Source of the DNA: Leekyejoonella antrihumi
GTDB lineage: Bacteria; Actinomycetota; Actinomycetes; Actinomycetales; Dermatophilaceae
Reading direction: 5' to 3'
DNA: 64,000 nucleotides
Assembly (NCBI RefSeq): GCF_007845645.1
Contig: NZ_VCQV01000021.1
Coordinates: 32,069-96,068 of the forward strand
A model generated the notes under the pieces. The model was given only the letters and a program-made list of their open reading frames with translations, made no database searches and was not told the origin of the DNA. Positions 48,065-58,300 of this stretch are shown here, one piece after another (position 1 is the first letter of the stretch; every line of letters starts with the position of its first letter). The position numbers were made by a program, and so were the translations under genes.

Positions 48065-49647
48065 ATGCGGTGGCTCCTGAATCGTCCTCACTGGCAGCGG
48101 ACGGGTGTGGCGGCCCGGATCGTCGGAGTCACCATCCTGCTCGCCCTGGTGGGCTGGGTCGCCGGCGTCGCCGCCACCACCTTGTTCCCGACCCATGTGC
48201 AGACCACCTACTACCAGGCGGACGTGCACCTCGACCTGATCCCGAACTCGACGGTGTCGGTGCCGACCGTGCTCGGCGACGTCGACATCCACTTCGACGG
48301 ACCCGTCCCCGCGCCGGGCATCGTCGTCAACAGCCAGTTGCGCCGCGGCGTGCTGGAGGCATTCGGCACGGGCACCCCGGCGATCAGTGCCCTGCGGCCG
48401 TCATCGGCGCAGATCGACCAGGTGGCACATGACATGGTCATCGGCGTCGCGGTCCGGTTCGTTGCCGGTCTGCTGCTCGCCGACGTGCTGACCCTCCTCG
48501 CGCTGCGCGCCTGGCGCGCCCAGCCCCGGCAGCTTCTCGGCGTCGCCGCCGGCGCGACCGTGCTTGCCGTGATCGCACCGACGTTCGCGGGCTGGCAGGC
48601 CTACCGCATCGACCGGGTCAGCAACGTCGCCACCACCAGCCTGTTGGGGTATGCCCGGGCCAACACCGACATCCTGGGCGACCTGACCCATCGCAGCTCC
48701 GAGGCGTCTCGCTACGTCGTCAGCGCGCTGGCCCTCTCGAACGCGCTGCAGGACAAGGTTGCCCCCGACTCACCGGACGCACCGACGGTACTGCGCGTGC
48801 TCTTCGTCAGCGACATCCATGGCATCGACCAATACCCGCTGATGAAGCAGATCATCACCGATGAGGACATCGACGTCGTCGTCGACAGCGGCGACCTGAT
48901 CAACTTCGGCGACGAGCAGGAGGCCTCCGCCGCCGGCATCTTCAAGGGAATCCAGAGCCTCGGGGTCCCCTACCTCTTTATCGACGGCAACCATGACTCC
49001 TCCAGCCCGACCAATCACCCGCTCCTTCCTGCTCTCGGCAAGATTGCGAACGTGCACCTGTTGCAGCCCGGTCCCGGCACGTACAACGAGGTCAGCGTTG
49101 CCGGAGTGACTTCGCAGGCTTCAACGATCCCCGCTACTACGGTGACGGCGACCCGCACAAGCCGGAGATCCAGCTGAGGGCCCGCAAGGCCTTCCTCGAC
49201 GCGTTCAAGGGCAGCCCGCTGCCCGACCTCATCATCAGCCACGAACCTCCCGCGGTGAACGGAATAGACGCGACGCACACCCTGCTCGTGTCCGGTCACC
49301 TGCACGTGCCGAAGCTCAACAACAACGAGATGACGGTCGGCACGTTCACCGGAGGTGGCCTGTTCGGGGCGAGCATCGCCAGAGGCGCGGACAAGGGAAC
49401 CGAGGTGAGCACGGGCGAGTACTCGTTCGACGTCGCCGAGTACGACACGACCTGCGCGCTCAGCACCTTGCGTCGGTTCACCTTCCGCAACATCGTGCAA
49501 GGACACCCGAGCCTCGACTCCGCCGTGGTGCTGAACGGCAGCCACATCGTCGAGCCGGCGCCCGACCGCACGTGCGGCGGATCTACCGCGCCGGAGGTCA
49601 CCCAACGGCACGACCCCGGCGTCATCGGCACACCATCGAGTGACTGA
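48065..49647 (+). pseudogene. Membrane metallophosphoesterase interrupted by an apparent 1-base deletion
   Basis: The first frame (48065-49177) encodes an N-terminal membrane segment (about residues 18-40), two further segments (about 125-145 and 160-178) and the first calcineurin-type motifs: VLFVSDIHGID, VVDSGDLINFGDE and IDGNHDS. After GVAGV-type sequence near 49108-49111 the homologous reading moves to another frame, reading FAGFNDPRYYGDGDPHKPEI, then LIISHEPPAVNG and VSGHLHVPKL, the remaining metal-binding motifs, to 49647. Restoring one base at that point gives about 528 aa with all five motifs. So the gene is disrupted, or the sequence lacks a base. The domain hydrolyses phosphoesters; the substrate is unknown. 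Confidence 0.85.
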
Positions 49648-49687
49648 TCCGACCACGTCCGCCACCCGGCCGCAATACGGTGGACAG

Positions 49688-50836
49688 ATGGATATTGCCT
49701 CCGTGCTGGATGATCTTTCTCCCACCGATCTGCGCGCCCGCGGCTCGCTGAAGTGGACCGCGCCGGAAGAAGGTGTCCTGGGCGCCTTCGTGGCGGAGTC
49801 CGATCTGCCCATTGCACCCGCCATCAGGTCCGCACTGAACGATGCACTCGACCGAGGGTTGACCGGCTACCTGCCGGAGCACCTCGAGGCGCAGGCGGCA
49901 CGATCGTGCGCCGCCTTCCAGGACCGACGGTTTTGTTGGCACGTCGACCCGGCGTCGATCCACACGCTGCCCGATGTGCTGACCGGCATGACGTTCACGG
50001 CGCTGCATCTCGCACCGGCGGGCACACCGATCGTGGTGCCGACGCCCGCGTACATGCCGTTCCTGGGGCTACCCGCGGGGATCGGCGCAGAGCTGCGGAC
50101 CCTGCCGATGGACCGCGTCGACGGCCGCTACACGATCGACCCGGAGCGCCTGGAACGCTCGCTGCGCGGCGGCGGGCTGCTCGTGCTGGTCAACCCGCAC
50201 AACCCGACCGGCCAGGTCGCCACCCGGGATGAGCTGCTTCGGATCGCCGAGGTCGTCGACCGGACCGGATCCATGGTCTTTGCCGATGAGATCCATTCTC
50301 CGCTGGCCTATCCGGGCGCCACGCACCTGCCGTATGCATCGCTGAGCGACGACACCGCGCGGCATACCGTGACCGCCGTGTCGGCGTCCAAGGGCTGGAA
50401 CCTGCCCGGCCTGGCCTGCGCGCAGCTGATCATGACCAACCCGGAGCACCTGCGCAGGTGGGGCCGCACCCCGCTCGCGGTGCGACACGGCACCTCACCT
50501 CTCGGAGCGGTCGCAGCGGTGGCCGCCTATTCGGACGACGGTGTTCGGCACCTCGACCAGCTGGTGACCTACCTCGACGGCGGGCGACGGCTCTTCGCGC
50601 GCACCCTGGCCGACGTCGCCCCGCAGATCCGTTATGCCATTCCGCAGGCGACCTACATCCACTGGCTCGACCTGCGCCCGCTCGACGTCGACCCGCAGAC
50701 CGTTGCTGACCGGGTCGGCGTGCTGGGGACCGATGGGGCCGAGTGCGGCCTCGAGGGATTCCTGCGGCTGACTCTGGCGACCTCCCAACCCATCGCGCAG
50801 GAGATCGCCACCCGTTTCGGGCGGCTCACGGCGTAG
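49688..50836 (+). CDS. MalY/PatB-type PLP-dependent aminotransferase or C-S lyase
   Basis: The 382-aa fold-I PLP enzyme shows the TPAYMPFLGLP region, LLVLVNPHNPTGQV, FADEIHSPLAYPGATHLPY and the PLP lysine motif VSASKGWNLPGLACAQ. The EIHSPL and SASK-W-NLPG motifs are typical of MalY/PatB cystathionine beta-lyases. A C-S lyase role would fit the sulfur genes elsewhere in the window, but aminotransferase activity is possible. The ATG at 49688 follows a GGTGG site and the upstream gene ends 41 bases before. Confidence 0.85.
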   Translation: MDIASVLDDLSPTDLRARGSLKWTAPEEGVLGAFVAESDLPIAPAIRSALNDALDRGLTGYLPEHLEAQAARSCAAFQDRRFCWHVDPASIHTLPDVLTGMTFTALHLAPAGTPIVVPTPAYMPFLGLPAGIGAELRTLPMDRVDGRYTIDPERLERSLRGGGLLVLVNPHNPTGQVATRDELLRIAEVVDRTGSMVFADEIHSPLAYPGATHLPYASLSDDTARHTVTAVSASKGWNLPGLACAQLIMTNPEHLRRWGRTPLAVRHGTSPLGAVAAVAAYSDDGVRHLDQLVTYLDGGRRLFARTLADVAPQIRYAIPQATYIHWLDLRPLDVDPQTVADRVGVLGTDGAECGLEGFLRLTLATSQPIAQEIATRFGRLTA

Positions 50837-50862
50837 AGCCGCCCGATACGGGTGCCGGAGAC

Positions 50863-52245
50863 CTACCGCTTGGTCTTGGCGGTGCGACGCAGCCGGGTAT
50901 TGACGAACTCTCCCATCCCCCAGCGCCCCAGCTCACGCCCGAACCCGGAGCGCTTCACGCCGCCGAAGGGCAGCCCGGGAAGGGTGGTGCCGTGCTCGTT
51001 GATGTAGGCCATGCCGACCTCGAGCCGGTCGGCAATCTGCTGCGCCCGATCGATGTCACTGCTCCACACCGACCCGCTGAGGCCGAACTGGACATCGTTG
51101 GCCAGCGTCACGGCCTCGTCCGGCGAGTCCACGCCGTAGACCACGGCGACCGGGCCGAAGATCTCCTCCGCATAGGCGTCCATTTCCTTGGTCACCCCGG
51201 TCAGGACGGCGGGGCGCATGAACGCGCCCTGGCCCTCCAGCGCGTCGCCTCCGGTGTGCAGCGTGGCGCCCTGCTCGACCGCCCGCTCGACCTGCTTCAC
51301 GACGGTGTCCCGAGCGCTGATCGAGGACAGCGGACCCACCTGGGTGCCGGCGTCGGCAGGGTCCCCGACCCGGGCCGACTCAAACGCCTTGGTGATGGTG
51401 GCGACGAACGCGTCCAACTGCTCGTTCGGCACGATCATCCGCTTCGGCGAGTTGCATGCCTGGCCCGTGTTGGACAGCCGCGCCTTGGCCGCGACCTTGG
51501 CCATCGAGTCCGTGTCGGTGTCTTCGAGAACGATGAACGCGTCGGAGCCACCCAGCTCCAGCACTGCTTTCTTCAGGTTCCGGCCGGCGGTCTCCGCGAC
51601 CGATGCCCCCGCCCGCTCACTGCCGGTCAACGAGATGCCACGCACGCGAGGGTCGGCGATCAGTTCGGCGACCTGATCGTTGCTCGCGAAGACGTTGATA
51701 TAGGCGTCCTCGGGCACGCCGGCGGTGTGGAAGATCTCGGCCATGAGCTGTGAGGACGCGGCGCAGATCGGTGCGTGCTTGAGGATGATGGTGTTGCCGA
51801 CCATCAGGTTCGGGGCGGCGAATCGGGCGACCTGGTAGTACGGGTAGTTCCACGGCATGACGCCGATCAACGAACCGATCGGCTCGATCTCGACCAGTGA
51901 CTCCTGCGCACCCTGCGGGTCAAGGGTCTCCGGCTTGAGCAGCTCGGGCCCGTGCTCGGCATACCAGCGGTAGATGGCGGCGGCGAGCTGTGCCTCGCCG
52001 GCGGCCTGCCGCACCGGCTTGCCCATCTCGACGGCGATCAGGGCCCCGAGCTCGTCCTTGCGGGCCTCATACGCGTCGGCGACCCGGGTCAGGATCACGG
52101 CGCGCTCGGCGACCGGGGTCTGACGCCAGCCGGCGTATGCCGCGTCGGAACGCCGCGCGACCTCGGCGACGGCGCGATCGTCAAGCTCGGCGAACTCGCG
52201 CTCGGTCTGACCGGTTGTCGGATTCGCTGTCACGTAGGTAGGCAT
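50863..52245 (-). CDS. NAD(P)-dependent succinate-semialdehyde-type dehydrogenase
   Basis: The 460-aa aldehyde dehydrogenase has the general base in VLELGGSDAFIVLED and the catalytic Cys in NTGQACNSPKRMIV, with PWNYPYYQVARFAAPNLMVGNTIILKHA and GLPFGGVKRSGFGRELG. The PWNYPYYQ and TGQACNSPKR wording is that of the GabD/Sad-type succinate semialdehyde dehydrogenases, feeding succinate to the TCA cycle. The exact substrate is inferred. It lies 34 bases downstream of serA on the same strand. Confidence 0.88.
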   Translation of the reverse strand: MPTYVTANPTTGQTEREFAELDDRAVAEVARRSDAAYAGWRQTPVAERAVILTRVADAYEARKDELGALIAVEMGKPVRQAAGEAQLAAAIYRWYAEHGPELLKPETLDPQGAQESLVEIEPIGSLIGVMPWNYPYYQVARFAAPNLMVGNTIILKHAPICAASSQLMAEIFHTAGVPEDAYINVFASNDQVAELIADPRVRGISLTGSERAGASVAETAGRNLKKAVLELGGSDAFIVLEDTDTDSMAKVAAKARLSNTGQACNSPKRMIVPNEQLDAFVATITKAFESARVGDPADAGTQVGPLSSISARDTVVKQVERAVEQGATLHTGGDALEGQGAFMRPAVLTGVTKEMDAYAEEIFGPVAVVYGVDSPDEAVTLANDVQFGLSGSVWSSDIDRAQQIADRLEVGMAYINEHGTTLPGLPFGGVKRSGFGRELGRWGMGEFVNTRLRRTAKTKR

Positions 52246-52279
52246 GCTGTCGACCGTACGCCCCGCTCGGGCGGGCCAT

Positions 52280-53473
52280 TCAGTGGATGATTCGCAGGCG
52301 GACGGTCTCGGGCATCGCCTCCAGTTCGTCGACCGCAGCCTGCGGAAGGTTGGACACGTCGGTGACGACGTAGCCGTTCTCCCCGGCCGTGTTGAGCAGC
52401 TGGCCCTCGATGTTGACGTCGTGCGTCGCGAGAATGCTGTTGACCTTGGCGAGCACACCGGGCGTGTTGACGTGCAGGTGCATGATGCGCCGGCCGCCGG
52501 GACGCGACTCCAGCGTCAGGGAGGGCAGGTTGACGCTCAGCGTGGTCGTCCCCCGCTCGACGAAGTCGCGCAGCTTGGTTGCGACGAACCGGCCGATGTC
52601 CTCCTGGGCCTCCTCGGTCGATCCGCCGATGTGTGGTGTCAGCACGACGTTGGAGATGCCCTGCAGCGGCGAGGTGAACGGCTCACCGCGCTTCTTGGGC
52701 TCCTGCGGGAACACGTCGACCGAGGCGCCGGCAATGTGTCCGGAGCGCAGGTTCTCCGCCAGCGACTCGTAGTCGACGACGAAGCCACGCGACAGGTTGA
52801 GGAACAGTGAGCGCGGCTGCATCCTGGCGAACTGCTTGGCGCCGAAGAATCCGCCGTTGCCGGGACGCCCGTCCACGTGCAGGGTGACGACCTCGGCCAC
52901 CTCGAGCAGCTCGTCCAGCGAGTTGCAGCGCCGAGCGTTGCCCATGGCCAGCTTGTCATCGGTGTCGTAGAAGTAGACCTGCAGGCCCATCATCTCGGCC
53001 ACGACGGACAGCTGGCTGCCGATATTGCCGTACCCCACGATGCCGAGCCGGCGGCCCCGGATCTCGTGACTGCCCTTGGAGTTCTTGTCCCAGACGCCGT
53101 CGTGCAGTGCCGTGTTCTTTTCACTCAGCCGGCGGGCCATGACGATGATCTCGGCGATTGCCAGCTCGACGACACTGCGGGTGTTGGAGAACGGCGCGTT
53201 GAAGACGACGATGCCCCTGGCGGCGGCCTCCTTCAGGGCGATCTGGTTGGTGCCGATGCAGAACGCGCCGATGGCCTGCAGATCCTTCGCCTCCGCGAGG
53301 ACGCGCGGGGTGATCTCCGTCTTGGAGCGCAGTCCGACAATATTCACCCCCTGCAACGCCTGGATCAACTCGTCCTCATCCAGGGCGCCGGGACGGGTCG
53401 CGACCTCGATCCCGGACTCCTTGAGCAGGGACTCGGCGAGTGGGTGGACGCTTTCGAGCAGCAGAGCCTTCAC
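52280..53473 (-). CDS. serA: D-3-phosphoglycerate dehydrogenase, short ACT-domain type
   Basis: The 397-aa enzyme starts serine synthesis. The NAD loop is LGIVGYGNIGSQLSVVAEMMGLQVYFYD; the catalytic His is in TPHIGGSTEEAQEDIG with Arg in LNLSRGFVVDYESL. A C-terminal ACT domain begins at about residue 320 (IMHLHVNTPGVLAKVNSIL), so serine feedback is expected. The length matches the E. coli type; most Actinobacteria I know have a SerA of about 530 aa with an extra intervening domain. Possibly acquired or a paralogue. Confidence 0.93.
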   Translation of the reverse strand: MKALLLESVHPLAESLLKESGIEVATRPGALDEDELIQALQGVNIVGLRSKTEITPRVLAEAKDLQAIGAFCIGTNQIALKEAAARGIVVFNAPFSNTRSVVELAIAEIIVMARRLSEKNTALHDGVWDKNSKGSHEIRGRRLGIVGYGNIGSQLSVVAEMMGLQVYFYDTDDKLAMGNARRCNSLDELLEVAEVVTLHVDGRPGNGGFFGAKQFARMQPRSLFLNLSRGFVVDYESLAENLRSGHIAGASVDVFPQEPKKRGEPFTSPLQGISNVVLTPHIGGSTEEAQEDIGRFVATKLRDFVERGTTTLSVNLPSLTLESRPGGRRIMHLHVNTPGVLAKVNSILATHDVNIEGQLLNTAGENGYVVTDVSNLPQAAVDELEAMPETVRLRIIH

Positions 53474-53623
53474 TCCGCCATCATCCCAGGGGCCGATTCA
53501 GGCCGCACAACGTGTCCGGCATTCGGGTCACCCACCCGGTCAGCTGCCGCTGCCCGGCCCCGCTAGCCGCCCCGCGCGGGTTCAGGCTAGTTTGGGTGCG
53601 CGAACCTGCAGGAAGGGCGGTCC

Positions 53624-54304
53624 ATGAGCGTGCTGCTACTGGTGCGTCACGGCCAGGCATCCTTCGGCGCCCGGAACTACGACGAGCTCTCGGATCGAGG
53701 TCGTGCGCAGGGCCGGCTGCTCGGCGGCGCACTGGCCGCACACGGCATACAGCCCGATCGGGTCATGCACGGCGGGATGAACCGCCACCAGCAGACCGTG
53801 GAAGCACTCGTCGACTCCGCCGGCTGGTCCATGGCCGCGACCATCGACGTCGGATGGGCCGAGTTCGACCATCAGCAGGTCATCGCCGCGCACCGCCCGG
53901 CCTATCGCCGGCCGACGGTCATGAAGGCCGACCTGGTGCGCACGCTGAAACCGCACCGCGCCTTCCAGAAGATGTTCCTCGAAGCGACCTCCCGGTGGAG
54001 CTCCGGAGACCATGACGACGACTACAGCGAGACCTTCGTTGCCTTCGGCAACCGCATCGACGCGGCCCTGCGCAGAGCGGTCGAGGGCGAGGGCACAACC
54101 CTCGTTGTCACCTCCGCCGGCTGCATCGGCCTGATCGCCTCACGGCTGATCACCGACTCGGCGCAGGCCTGGTCGCGCCTCAACATGGTGACCGTCAACA
54201 CCTCGACCACGAAGGTCATCGCGGGCGAACAGGCTCCGACGCTGGTCTCGTTCAACAACCACTCTCATCTCGAGCACGACCCCGACATGATCACCTACCG
54301 CTGA
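53624..54304 (+). CDS. Histidine phosphatase family protein
   Basis: The 226-aa protein has the phosphohistidine motif LLVRHGQASFG, then YDELSDRGRAQGRLLG and the second arginine/His region. LVVTSAGCIGLIASRL replaces the typical SHG of phosphoglycerate mutases, so the general substrate class is uncertain. Possibly a broad phosphatase. It is followed after 24 bases by a quinone oxidoreductase on the same strand. Confidence 0.85.
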   Translation: MSVLLLVRHGQASFGARNYDELSDRGRAQGRLLGGALAAHGIQPDRVMHGGMNRHQQTVEALVDSAGWSMAATIDVGWAEFDHQQVIAAHRPAYRRPTVMKADLVRTLKPHRAFQKMFLEATSRWSSGDHDDDYSETFVAFGNRIDAALRRAVEGEGTTLVVTSAGCIGLIASRLITDSAQAWSRLNMVTVNTSTTKVIAGEQAPTLVSFNNHSHLEHDPDMITYR

Positions 54305-54328
54305 GTCCCGACCCACAAGGAGTCATCC

Positions 54329-55300
54329 ATGCGTTCTGCCCAGGTCAGCAGCCTCGACGGCCCATCCGCCGTCGCCGTCACGGACGTCCCGGAGCCCCAC
54401 CGTGCGGCGGACCAGGTGCTGATCGAGGTGCATCGAGCCGGGGTCGCGTTTCCTGACGTCCTGCAGACCCGTGGCGAGTACCAGATGAAGCCGGAACTGC
54501 CGTTCGCACCGGGTGCGGAGGTCTCCGGCATCGTGCGTGAAGTGCCGGACGGCTCGTCCCTGACCGTCGGGCAGCGCGTGGCGGCATTCAGCGTGCTGGG
54601 CGGGTATGCCGAGCTGGTGGCTGCCCCCGAGCTGCTGGTCTTCCCCCTTCCCGACGGGATGGACCTCGACACGGCCGCGGCCCTGCCGATGAACTACCTG
54701 ACCTGCCTCTTCGCGCTGCTGCATCGAGGCCGGCTCGCCGACGGTGAGACGGTCCTGGTGCATGGGGCATCCGGTGGTGTCGGCACGGCGGGCATCCAGA
54801 TCGCCAAGGCCGCCGGGGCCCGCGTGATTGCCGTTGTCTCGACGCAGGGGAAGAAGGCCACGGCGACCCATGCCGGTGCCGACGATGTCATCCTGGTTGA
54901 CGGATTCAAGGATGCGGCCAAGTCACTCACCGACGGCTCGGGCGTCGACATCGTGCTCGACCCGGTCGGCGGCGACCGCTTCACCGACTCACTACGGTCC
55001 CTGCGCACCGACGGCAGGCTGTTGGTGGTCGGATTCACCGGTGGCAGCATCCCCGAGGTGAAGGTCAATCGCCTGCTGCTGAACAACATCGACGTCGTCG
55101 GTGTCGGATGGGGTTCGTACTGGATGTCCCGCCCGCAGCTGATCCAGCAGCAGTGGACGCAGCTGATGGATCTGTGGGCCAAGGGCGGCATCGCGCCACC
55201 GCTCGGCACGGCCTATCCGTTGGAGCAGGCCGCCAACGCTCTCACCGAGCTGGACGAACGGCGAGCCACCGGCAAGGTGCTGCTGCAGGTCCGCGACTGA
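54329..55300 (+). CDS. NADPH:quinone oxidoreductase-like MDR protein (zinc-free)
   Basis: The 323-aa medium-chain dehydrogenase/reductase shows VHRAGVAFPDVLQTRGEYQMKPELPFAPGAEVSGIV and the NADPH loop VHGASGGVGTAGIQIAKAAGARVIAVVST. Catalytic zinc ligands are absent, as in QOR/zeta-crystallin types. A GGAG site precedes the ATG. It probably shares an operon with the upstream phosphatase. Confidence 0.9.
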   Translation: MRSAQVSSLDGPSAVAVTDVPEPHRAADQVLIEVHRAGVAFPDVLQTRGEYQMKPELPFAPGAEVSGIVREVPDGSSLTVGQRVAAFSVLGGYAELVAAPELLVFPLPDGMDLDTAAALPMNYLTCLFALLHRGRLADGETVLVHGASGGVGTAGIQIAKAAGARVIAVVSTQGKKATATHAGADDVILVDGFKDAAKSLTDGSGVDIVLDPVGGDRFTDSLRSLRTDGRLLVVGFTGGSIPEVKVNRLLLNNIDVVGVGWGSYWMSRPQLIQQQWTQLMDLWAKGGIAPPLGTAYPLEQAANALTELDERRATGKVLLQVRD

Positions 55301-55334
55301 GCAACTGGCAGACCTTGCGTCAGCCGCCCTTGCA

Positions 55335-58300
55335 TCAGCCGCCCTCGACCGAGATGGTCTCGGCCAGCTCGGCATAGCGGCACAGGGCGTTGACCGCCCG
55401 CAGCTGCGCGGGGGTGTGCACCTCGGCGTCCAGCAGCGCCGGCGACCCGACGACCACCGTCAGGGCCTTCGCCCGGGAGATCGCCACGTTCAGTCGGTGC
55501 AGATCATAAAGGAAGTCGACCCCGCGCGGTGCGTCGGCTGCGCTGGACGACCCCATCGAATAAATGACGAGCGGTGCCTGCTGCCCCTGGAACCGGTCGA
55601 CCGTGCCGACCCGGATGCCGTCCGGGAGGCTCGCCGACAACGCTGCGACGTGCGCGTTGTAGGGCGCGACGACCAGAATGTCGCTCGGCGTCATGGCCCG
55701 GTTTGCTTCGTCCTCATCGGTCCAGCTGCCGTTCAGTGCGCCGCCTACCAGTGCCGAGACCACGGCTGCTTCCGCCGGGCTCGTCTCGCCGTGGCCGGCG
55801 TGACTCACCGGCACCCATCGCAGGCCCGCTCCCGACAAACCACCGGCCGGCGTGTCGATGCGCTGACGCTCGCGGTCCGCGGCCGACTCGAGCCGGCCGT
55901 CATACATCAGCTCGGAGACGAACGCACAGATCTCGGGGTGCATGCGATAGGTGCGGTCGAGGAAGACCCCGCGGTCGGCTGGGATGGTGTCATGCTCTCC
56001 CAGCAGGTGATCGAGCACTGAGACCCCCGACCCGTAGGGATGCGTCGCCTGGGTGGGCTGGGTCAACTGTTGCGGATCCCCAAGAAGCACAACGGAACGT
56101 CCCGCCTGAGCGACCGCGAGGGCATTCGCCAGCGAGAACTGGCCGGCCTCGTCGATGACCAGCACATCCACCGACTCGGCCAGTTCCTCACGCGCCCACA
56201 GCCAGGCGGTGCCACCGACCAGGTGCACTGATCCGCCGGCGAGGCCCGTAGCGACCTCCGCGTTGTCCGAGACCGACCGCACGGCACCCTGCTGCTGCGG
56301 CTCTTGACCCTGACCGGTCTTGTGCCACGCCGGCCTACCGACCTCGTCCAGCAGGTGCCGGATCACCGCGTGGGACAGGGCAGTCACGCCGACCTTCTTG
56401 CCCTGGTCCAGCAACTGTCGGATCAGGTGCGCGCCCGCGTAGGTCTTGCCCGTGCCCGGCGGGCCCTGCACGGCCAGGACCCGTCCGTCGAGATCGGAAC
56501 CCACTCGCACCACGACATCCTTCGGCTGCTCGCCCGGCCGCGGCCGCAGCTTCTCGACAGGAGGCACCGACCGGTTCAACAGCCGCGCACCCATGGGTTG
56601 CTCGCCGCGGAGAACGAGCTCGGCACAGCGTGCGATGGACGCGCGCAGCACCTGGTCGGCAATCGGTCCGGATGGGCCAAATCCCCTCGTCGGCAACGGT
56701 GTCCGACTCTTGCCGAGCTTCAGGTCGATCCAGCCCTCACCCAGGTCGCAGCCCAGCACTTTGCCGACCGCGGCGTTGGTGTCCACGTCGTGAACCGTCT
56801 CGGTGGGCCGCCCCTCCTGCGGCGGGAAGGTGTATCGCCACCTGTTGGAGGTGGCCTTGCCGGTGCGGCTGAGCTCCGGGCCGACCAGCGTGGGGACACC
56901 AATCTGGCCAACCGCAACACCATCGTCGACGATCTCCTGGTCGCTCATCTGGCCGTAGCGGAAGAACGCCCACCACCCAGGGCGGGCCTCTCGCCGATGC
57001 CAACCGACACATCCCGCGAGCAACTCGCTTCCGGCCTCTGCCAGCCGCCCGGCGAGCTCCGCCTCCGCCAGCTCGTCCGCCTTGACCTCGTGCGGCTCCG
57101 GCGGCAAAGGCCTGGTCAGCTCGACACCGCGTGCTCCGAGCTCCTCACGACGCTCCTCGAGCCACTTGTGCAAGTCATGCGTCGAGCGCACATCGTCGCG
57201 GTTGTACGACTCGATATCGTCGAGGATCGACTGGTTCTGCTCTACCAGCCACCGCTCGTATTCGACGACCGAGGTCAACGCATCGGCGACGTCCCCATCG
57301 CCTCCGGATCGGACCCGCTGCCAGTAGAAGTCCTCGAGCTTCTTGATCGAGTAGGACGGCTTGCTGACGCGAATTCCCTGGCGCACCACCGCATACAGAT
57401 CAACGAACACCTCTGCGCGCAGGAGCTGGTCAAGCTCGGTCTCGCGCGTCGCGTGCCGTCCCGTCATCCGCTTCAGTGCGGACACCTCGTAGGGCGCGTA
57501 GTGATAGACGTGCATTCCAGGATCTGCCCGCCAACGACGCAGCAGGTCGTCGAGCAGGTCCGCGACAAGCCGGCCCTCCGCGTCGAAGTCATGGGCCCAC
57601 CATGACGTGAAGTCTCCCTGTCGGTCCCAGAGTCCGGCGAGGTACTCCCGACCCGCACCGTCGTTCGCCCAGGGGTCGCCCTCGAAGTCCAGATAGACGT
57701 CGCCGTCGTTCGGCGCAGGAAGCATCAGTAGGCCCTTGCCCGGTGCTGCCGGCAGCAGCTCGTAGGCCGCGGCGCCACTTGTTCGCTCGGCGACCTGCAG
57801 CCGAGCCTGCTGGATCAGCCGGTCCTGTGTCGCCGACGACAGCGCACCGCCGAGGGTGCCGGGCACGGCCTCCGCCAGCGCGGCCATGCTCGCAATCCCC
57901 GTGGCGCGCAGTGCAGCCCGCTGGTCGTTCCGCAGACCGGCCACCTGCACCAGGTCATCCTGCGCCAGCCACTGGTCGGTGCAGACCTGCTGCCAACGAC
58001 ACTGCGCACAGTAGGCGACCGGCTCGGGCTCGGTGGGCGCCTGATCCTTGATGGACTGCTCGAGCTGCGTTCGCACCCGCCGCGCGTAGGAGGCCACGTC
58101 GACGAGGCGCCAGGCATGCTGCTGCTTGTCGCCGGTGACGATCACGAGCTGCCGCGGGGCGACGCCCTGCAGCTGAGTCAGGCGGCGCGCGTACATCGCC
58201 ATCTGCAGCAGCGCCGGCACCTTCAGGCGCCGAGCCAGCTTCGTGTCGGCGATGTCATAGCACCAGTCCCCCAGTTTGCTGGGCCCGTCCTTGCGCAGCA

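Noticed and set aside
49108..49111. Programmed ribosomal frameshift in the phosphoesterase gene
   Set aside because: No slippery heptamer or downstream structure was found, so a lost base is the simpler reading.
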